Positions 60,095 to 64,000 of a stretch of DNA of 64,000 bases are shown here, one piece after another. The DNA is taken from NCBI GenBank assembly GCA_017307785.1, contig JAFKGI010000010.1, positions 1 to 64,000 of the forward strand. Reading direction: 5' to 3'. Positions within the stretch are counted from its first letter, which is position 1; every line of letters begins with the position of its first letter. A model generated the notes under the pieces. The model saw only the letters and a program-made list of their open reading frames with translations. It made no database searches and was not told where the DNA came from. Both the position numbers and the translations under genes were made by a program. The stretch comes from Vulcanimicrobiota bacterium (GTDB taxonomy: Bacteria; Vulcanimicrobiota; Xenobia; Xenobiales; JADMJV01).

Positions 60095-61075
60095 ATGAGC
60101 TGGGTCCGCCAACGGTCCGCCGGCACGCGCCTCCTGCACGCGCTGCTACTCTCGATTCTGACCGGGGTCTTCGCGTTCTACTGTCCCACCCCGTGGGCCC
60201 TGGAGGCTCCCGGTCCCTTCTACGTTACGCGCAACCTGGTTCACGTCACGGGAGCCAAAACCTATCCGTCTCAAGGCCACTTTGTGCTCTTAACCGTAAT
60301 CTCGGAGCCGGCCAGCCTGCTCTACTGTCTCTATTCCTTCTTCGACCCGTCCTCACGTCTGGTGCCCAGACACCAGGAGGGCCCCCAGGCCCAGGGCGGG
60401 GACGACTGGCAAATGCACGTCAGTCAGTCGGTCTCCACCAACATCGCCCTGGCCTACGTCATGGACCAACAACCTGAGTTTGTGCAGGGGCTCCGAGTGC
60501 GGGGCTTCCTTCCAGGCAGTCCCAACGAGAAGTTCTTGAGACTGGGAGACCGGGTGGAAAGTCTGGACGGAGTCGAGTTGCACCACGTCTTCGACCTCGG
60601 GCAAATCCTCGGTAAGCACAAGGCTGGGGACCTTCTGGAAACACACCTGGAGCGCGACGGCAAGCAACTCGTTGCCAGGTTGAAAGTCTGGCAGAACGGG
60701 CCACGCAAGATGCTGGGCGCTCGCTTCACTCCGGCTCTAGGCAGCCCGGACCGTCCCTTCGGAGTGCAAATCGACTCCGAAAAGGTTGGGGGTGCTTCCG
60801 GCGGGCTGGTTTTTGCACTGGAACTCATCGATCAGCTGACTCCCGGAGACCTGACCGGCGGCCGGGTAGTGGCCGCCACCGGCACGCTGGACTTGCGGGG
60901 CCATATCGGACCCATCGAAGGCATTCGCTACAAACTGGTGGGCGCACAACGCGCGGGCGCTCAGCTGTTTCTCTGTCCCCAGGCCAATCTGGCGGAACTC
61001 GATGGATTAGAGAGCCCGATCCGGGTCGTGGGAGTCGGCAATCTGGAAGAAGCCATTGCGGCTTTGAAAAAGTGA
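60095..61075 (+). CDS. YlbL-like PDZ/Lon-protease-domain protein
   Basis: A 326-residue protein with an N-terminal membrane helix (about 12-30), a YlbL-type segment (LEAPGPFYVTRNLVHVTGAK, then FVLLTVISEPASL), a PDZ domain (GLRVRGFLPGSPNEKFLRLG and DRVESLDGVEL) and a Lon-type serine protease domain with GGASGGLVFALELIDQLTPG (catalytic Ser) and GIRYKLVGAQRAGA (catalytic Lys). It is an envelope-associated protease of the SdrC/YlbL group. The ATG directly follows the GNAT-fusion stop. Its stop overlaps the next gene as GTGA. Confidence 0.86.
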   Translation: MSWVRQRSAGTRLLHALLLSILTGVFAFYCPTPWALEAPGPFYVTRNLVHVTGAKTYPSQGHFVLLTVISEPASLLYCLYSFFDPSSRLVPRHQEGPQAQGGDDWQMHVSQSVSTNIALAYVMDQQPEFVQGLRVRGFLPGSPNEKFLRLGDRVESLDGVELHHVFDLGQILGKHKAGDLLETHLERDGKQLVARLKVWQNGPRKMLGARFTPALGSPDRPFGVQIDSEKVGGASGGLVFALELIDQLTPGDLTGGRVVAATGTLDLRGHIGPIEGIRYKLVGAQRAGAQLFLCPQANLAELDGLESPIRVVGVGNLEEAIAALKK

Positions 61076-61932
61076 GGGGTCAGTATCGCCAACAGTTGCT
61101 GGCGCGCTCCTACCTGAAGTTGCTGCGCGACAGTCTGTGCAACCTCCACTATCCACGCCAGGACTCTTCGCCGGTCAGCGCTGCGGAACTGGCCCAGGCC
61201 CAAACGACCCTGGAGACGGTCAGAGAGCGCTTCGCCGACCACCCGCAAGCTCAGGTGCGCCATCTGCTACGGCAGATCACGCCACAGCTGGCGGTTGAGT
61301 GGTTCCGTCGCAACAGTTGGCAGGCCTACACCCTGTTGGACGAGGCCGGACTGGACAATATCCAGCGCTGCACCTCGCAGATTCTAGAAACGAATGTCGC
61401 GGGCGACCTGATCGAGTGCGGCGTCTGGCGCGGCGGCAGCTGCATCTTTATGCGCGGTTTGCTGCGCGCCTTCGGCGACGGGCGGCGCCAGGTATGGGTG
61501 GCCGATTCCTTTCAAGGCTTGCCGGAGCCGGACCCTCAGGTTTCCCCGTTGGACGCCATCTCCCACGAATTTCTCCGGGTGATCGGCGGACTGCGCTGTA
61601 GTCTGGAGGAGGTCACCGAAAATTTCCGTCGCTTCGATCTGCTGGATCGCCGCGTCCGATTCTTACCGGGCTGGTTTCAAGACAGCTTGCCGGCCGCCCC
61701 CATCGAAAAACTGGCCCTGATCCGCCTGGACGCCGACTATTACGAGTCGACTCGCCAGGCTCTGGAAGCGCTTTATCCACGGCTGTCCTCGGGTGGATTC
61801 GTGATTGTCGACGACTATGGTAGTGCGGGGCTGGGAGCTCGCCGGGCGGTGGATGATTTTCGCCGCCAACAGAGTATTCGTGGAACGTTGCGCGGGGTCA
61901 ACGAGAACATCGCTTACTGGGAGAAAGAATAG
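61072..61932 (+). CDS. TylF/MycF-type O-methyltransferase
   Basis: A 286-residue SAM methyltransferase: LDNIQRCTSQILETNVAGDL, IECGVWRGGSCIFMRGLLRA (SAM loop), VWVADSFQGLPEPDPQ, ALIRLDADYYESTRQALEAL (metal Asp) and GGFVIVDDYGSAGLGARRAV. These are the blocks of macrocin O-methyltransferase (TylF) relatives, which methylate sugar hydroxyls. GTG 61072 overlaps the preceding stop. A glycosyltransferase follows immediately, so a glycan or glycolipid substrate is likely. Confidence 0.88.
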   Translation: MRGQYRQQLLARSYLKLLRDSLCNLHYPRQDSSPVSAAELAQAQTTLETVRERFADHPQAQVRHLLRQITPQLAVEWFRRNSWQAYTLLDEAGLDNIQRCTSQILETNVAGDLIECGVWRGGSCIFMRGLLRAFGDGRRQVWVADSFQGLPEPDPQVSPLDAISHEFLRVIGGLRCSLEEVTENFRRFDLLDRRVRFLPGWFQDSLPAAPIEKLALIRLDADYYESTRQALEALYPRLSSGGFVIVDDYGSAGLGARRAVDDFRRQQSIRGTLRGVNENIAYWEKE

Positions 61933-63189
61933 TTGCCCAAAGTCATTTGCCTGAGCTACCACTACCCGCCCTTCGGCGGTGTGTCCGTGCAACGCATTCT
62001 ACGCTTTACTCGCTACCTGCACGAGCAGGACTTCGAGTGCCACGTCCTGTGCGCCGAACCGGTGCGAGCCGCCAGCGTTCCTCTCGATCCGGAACTGGTG
62101 GAAGAAGTGCCGACTCATGTGCCGGTTCGCAGATTGCGCACCTTCGAACCAGAGTGCTTCATCAACAACTGGTCGCACCCGTGGGACAAAATCCGGCGCA
62201 ATTTCCTGAAAATGTTCGCGGCCATGCTGATTCCCGATGACCAGGCGATGTGGATCGACCAGGCGGCGGCCGCCGCTGTCAAACTGGCCCGCGAGATCCG
62301 AGCTGACGTGATCTTCGCCACCGGCCCGCCCTTCTCGACCCTGCTGGCCGGACAACGCGCCGCGGAAATCACCGGACTCCCCCTGGTGGTGGACTTTCGA
62401 GACGACTGGACCCTGTTGCGACGGAACCTGAAGACCTTGCCGCCGGCTCGCCAGAAGCGGGAAGAGGAGCTGGAGCAACGCGTTCTGCGCACGGCCGCCG
62501 GGGTGCTCACGGTGACCCCACCGCTGTGCGATGAGATGAAGGCCCGTTCGCCCTATCCCGAGCGCGTTCATATGCTGCCCAACGGGTTCGATCCAGAGCA
62601 CTTCACCGACCTGGCCGGAGGAACCGGAGACGGCACCGTCTTCTCGGCCGGCAGCCTCTACGCCAAGCGCGAGCCGGAAGGCTTTTTCCGTGCCTGGGAG
62701 CGCTTTCGCCAACAAGGGGGCGACTTGCGCTTTGAACTGGCGGGCCCGGTGGCCGACGATTGCCGGCATTACTTTCCTGAGGGTCGGCCGGACTGCCAGT
62801 GGTTGGGCTTCCTGCCCCACCGTGAGGTGCGTCGTCGCCTGGTCACGGCCAGCTTGAACCTGGCCTGGCTGGACCCCTACCTTTCGGTGCAGTCCTACAC
62901 CGGCAAGTTGTTGGAGTATCTGGGCGCGGGCCGGCCGGTGCTCATGCTGGGCGCTCCCGAGAGTGCGGCGGCGGACCTGCTGAACCGCTCGGGAGTAGGC
63001 TTCACCGTGCCGGTCGATGACGTGGACGGCATCGTGGCCGCTCTAGAAAAAATCGCCCGGGGCGACTGGCAGCCGCACCCGGACGATTCCGTGATCGCGC
63101 CTTTCAATGCGCGTCAGCAGGTAGCCGAACTGGCGGCCATCCTCAATGGAGCAATTTCTTCAGGTCCAAAATCTGGTCCACGGCCATAA
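61933..63189 (+). CDS. GT4-type glycosyltransferase
   Basis: A 418-residue GT-B enzyme: ICLSYHYPPFGGVSVQRILR at the N-terminus, VIFATGPPFSTLLAGQRAA, LVVDFRDDWTLLRRN, HMLPNGFDPEHFTDL, then LRFELAGPVADDCRHYFPEG, WLGFLPHREVRRRL and KLLEYLGAGRPVLMLGAPES. It starts at TTG 61933 directly after the methyltransferase stop. The end overlaps the convergent UPF0173 gene by 47 bases. Together with the TylF-like enzyme it probably decorates a surface or secondary-metabolite glycan. Confidence 0.87.
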   Translation: MPKVICLSYHYPPFGGVSVQRILRFTRYLHEQDFECHVLCAEPVRAASVPLDPELVEEVPTHVPVRRLRTFEPECFINNWSHPWDKIRRNFLKMFAAMLIPDDQAMWIDQAAAAAVKLAREIRADVIFATGPPFSTLLAGQRAAEITGLPLVVDFRDDWTLLRRNLKTLPPARQKREEELEQRVLRTAAGVLTVTPPLCDEMKARSPYPERVHMLPNGFDPEHFTDLAGGTGDGTVFSAGSLYAKREPEGFFRAWERFRQQGGDLRFELAGPVADDCRHYFPEGRPDCQWLGFLPHREVRRRLVTASLNLAWLDPYLSVQSYTGKLLEYLGAGRPVLMLGAPESAAADLLNRSGVGFTVPVDDVDGIVAALEKIARGDWQPHPDDSVIAPFNARQQVAELAAILNGAISSGPKSGPRP

Positions 63190-63832
63190 CCTCGACGCGA
63201 GCCAGCTTCTTTTCCTCGACCTGCTTTTTGAACTCCTGAGGGCTCTCGCTGAGCGGGGGCCAGGTCCCGTAGTGCACGGGAATGACCACTTCGGGACGGA
63301 TGAACTCGACGGCTTTGACGGCCTCGTAGATGTCCATGGTGAAGTGTCCGCCCATCGGCAACACGGCGATGGTGGGCTTGTAAAGCTCCGCGATCAGCTT
63401 CATGTCAGAGAAAACGCAGGTATCTCCGGCGTGATAGACCACATGCTCGCCAAAGTTCAGAATCACGCCGGCCGGCATGCCCATATACTGCCCGCCATAG
63501 GACGAGCTGTGGAAGGCCGGAACCAACTTGGACCAGCCCCAGGCGTGTTGGACGCGCCCACCCAGGCCGCAGGGAATGACGGTTCCGCCCAGTTTTTCCA
63601 ACTGGTTGGCCAGCTCGAAGCAGGCCACGATGGGAGCCTGATGATGCTTGGAAAGCTCCACCGCGTTGCCCACGTGGTCTTCGTGTCCGTGAGTGCAGAC
63701 GATGGTGGAAGGCTTCAGCTCGGGCGGGACCTTGCCGTAGAGCGGATTGTCGGTCAAGAACGGGTCCACCACGACGGTATGTTCGTCGGTGTGGAACGAG
63801 ATGGCCGAGTGGCCGTAATAGCGAATGTTCAA
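63143..63832 (-). CDS. UPF0173 metal-dependent hydrolase (metallo-beta-lactamase fold)
   Basis: A 229-residue protein: IRYYGHSAISFHTDEHTVVV, DPFLTDNPLYG, the metal motif THGHEDHVGNAVEL, YHAGDTCVFSDMKLIAELY, AVLPMGGHFTMDIYEAV and VIPVHYGTWPPL. This is the UPF0173/YtkL group of the metallo-beta-lactamase superfamily, with uncertain substrate. AGGAGG lies four bases before the TTG start. It is eight bases after ispF on the same strand and convergent with the glycosyltransferase, whose end it overlaps by 47 bases. Confidence 0.9.
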   Translation of the reverse strand: MNIRYYGHSAISFHTDEHTVVVDPFLTDNPLYGKVPPELKPSTIVCTHGHEDHVGNAVELSKHHQAPIVACFELANQLEKLGGTVIPCGLGGRVQHAWGWSKLVPAFHSSSYGGQYMGMPAGVILNFGEHVVYHAGDTCVFSDMKLIAELYKPTIAVLPMGGHFTMDIYEAVKAVEFIRPEVVIPVHYGTWPPLSESPQEFKKQVEEKKLARVEVMAVDQILDLKKLLH

Positions 63833-63840
63833 AGGGCCTC

Positions 63841-64000
63841 CTAGATCTTCCGCGCCAGGGCGCTTGCAATAACCGCCACGCCTTCGCGTCGACCCACGAA
63901 TCCCATTTTCTCCATGGTGGTGGCCTTGAGAGCTACGTTCTCCAGAGGAAGCTCGAAGACTTGAGCCAGGTTGGCGCGCATGGCTTCCCGGTGCGGACCC
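63841..64000 (-). CDS. ispF: 2-C-methyl-D-erythritol 2,4-cyclodiphosphate synthase, C-terminal part
   Basis: The visible 53 codons give [20 protein letters not shown], then [20 protein letters not shown], ending ALARKI. The motif KATTxExMGFxGRxEG is the IspF signature, so this is the end of the cyclodiphosphate synthase of the non-mevalonate isoprenoid pathway. The gene runs off the right edge. The UPF0173 gene starts eight bases after its stop. Confidence 0.9.
   Translation of the reverse strand, partial: GPHREAMRANLAQVFELPLENVALKATTMEKMGFVGRREGVAVIASALARKI

Overview
The window is 64 kb of GC-rich (roughly 60 percent by eye), densely coded bacterial chromosome. Genes sit in long strings with 4-base start/stop overlaps, and almost no gap exceeds 150 bases. 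No rRNA, tRNA, CRISPR array, integrase, transposase or phage gene was seen. The mixture suggests a deep-branching Gram-negative-type bacterium from a poorly sampled phylum: a Firmicutes-like ruvX-mltG-udk order, a bacterial microcompartment, many secreted proteins without relatives I recognise, a PEP-CTERM-like tail and a CarF/PEDS1 desaturase. A candidate phylum such as Eremiobacterota/Vulcanimicrobiota or Armatimonadota is my guess from gene content only; no marker for it was computed.

Region 1 (1-9420, minus strand) is a housekeeping block, era ... recO-ruvX-mltG-udk, with a microcompartment operon inserted between era and recO. The operon has one hexamer shell gene (BMC-H), three pentamer genes (BMC-P), a CoA-acylating aldehyde dehydrogenase, a flavoprotein-like protein, RpiB, DeoC and, unexpectedly, a multi-spanning glycosyltransferase. 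DeoC plus RpiB places it with the sugar-phosphate-utilising (SPU) microcompartments: deoxyribose 5-phosphate would be split into glyceraldehyde 3-phosphate and acetaldehyde, and the acetaldehyde converted to acetyl-CoA inside the shell. RpiB has Asp where the E. coli enzyme has its catalytic Cys.

Region 2 (9453-24410) holds glutamine synthetase, a run of secreted hydrolases (e(P4)-type phosphatase, phosphodiester glycosidase-like protein, beta-propeller lipoprotein, M19 dipeptidase, papain-like protease) and a surface-glycan group (4,6-dehydratase, methyltransferase, AAC(3)-like acetyltransferase, glycosyltransferase, WbqC). Region 3 (24446-33928) has groES-groEL, a PEP-CTERM-like secreted protein behind a promoter that predicts a leaderless mRNA, and a five-gene catabolic operon (aldehyde dehydrogenase, two class III aminotransferases, a two-subunit CoA-transferase) closed by a strong bidirectional terminator.

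Region 4 (33927-50031, minus strand) is the most unusual. A tightly overlapping operon runs from a small Cys-rich secreted protein through a PqqD-like protein, an ATP-grasp ligase, a group IV PLP decarboxylase, a urea-transporter/M23-peptidase fusion, a histidine kinase, a response regulator and a YdeI-like protein. A perfect 11-base inverted repeat encloses the ribosome binding site of its first gene. I know of no described system with this layout. Upstream lie a PlsC-type acyltransferase and a CarF/PEDS1 plasmalogen desaturase with related N-terminal tags, a beta-lactamase-fold protein coupled to a double PilZ protein, and two asparagine-synthase-family enzymes.

Region 5 (50084-64000) carries a phosphoesterase, a parallel beta-helix protein, an HTH-nuclease fusion with its own candidate operator, and a two-gene BrxHI/BrxD-like helicase-ATPase pair. 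That pair is flanked by a 52-base tandem repeat on one side and a single inverted, diverged copy on the other. After it come a possible papain-like protein, a nucleotidyltransferase-GNAT fusion, a YlbL-type PDZ-Lon protease, a TylF-type methyltransferase, a glycosyltransferase, a UPF0173 metallo-hydrolase and the end of ispF.
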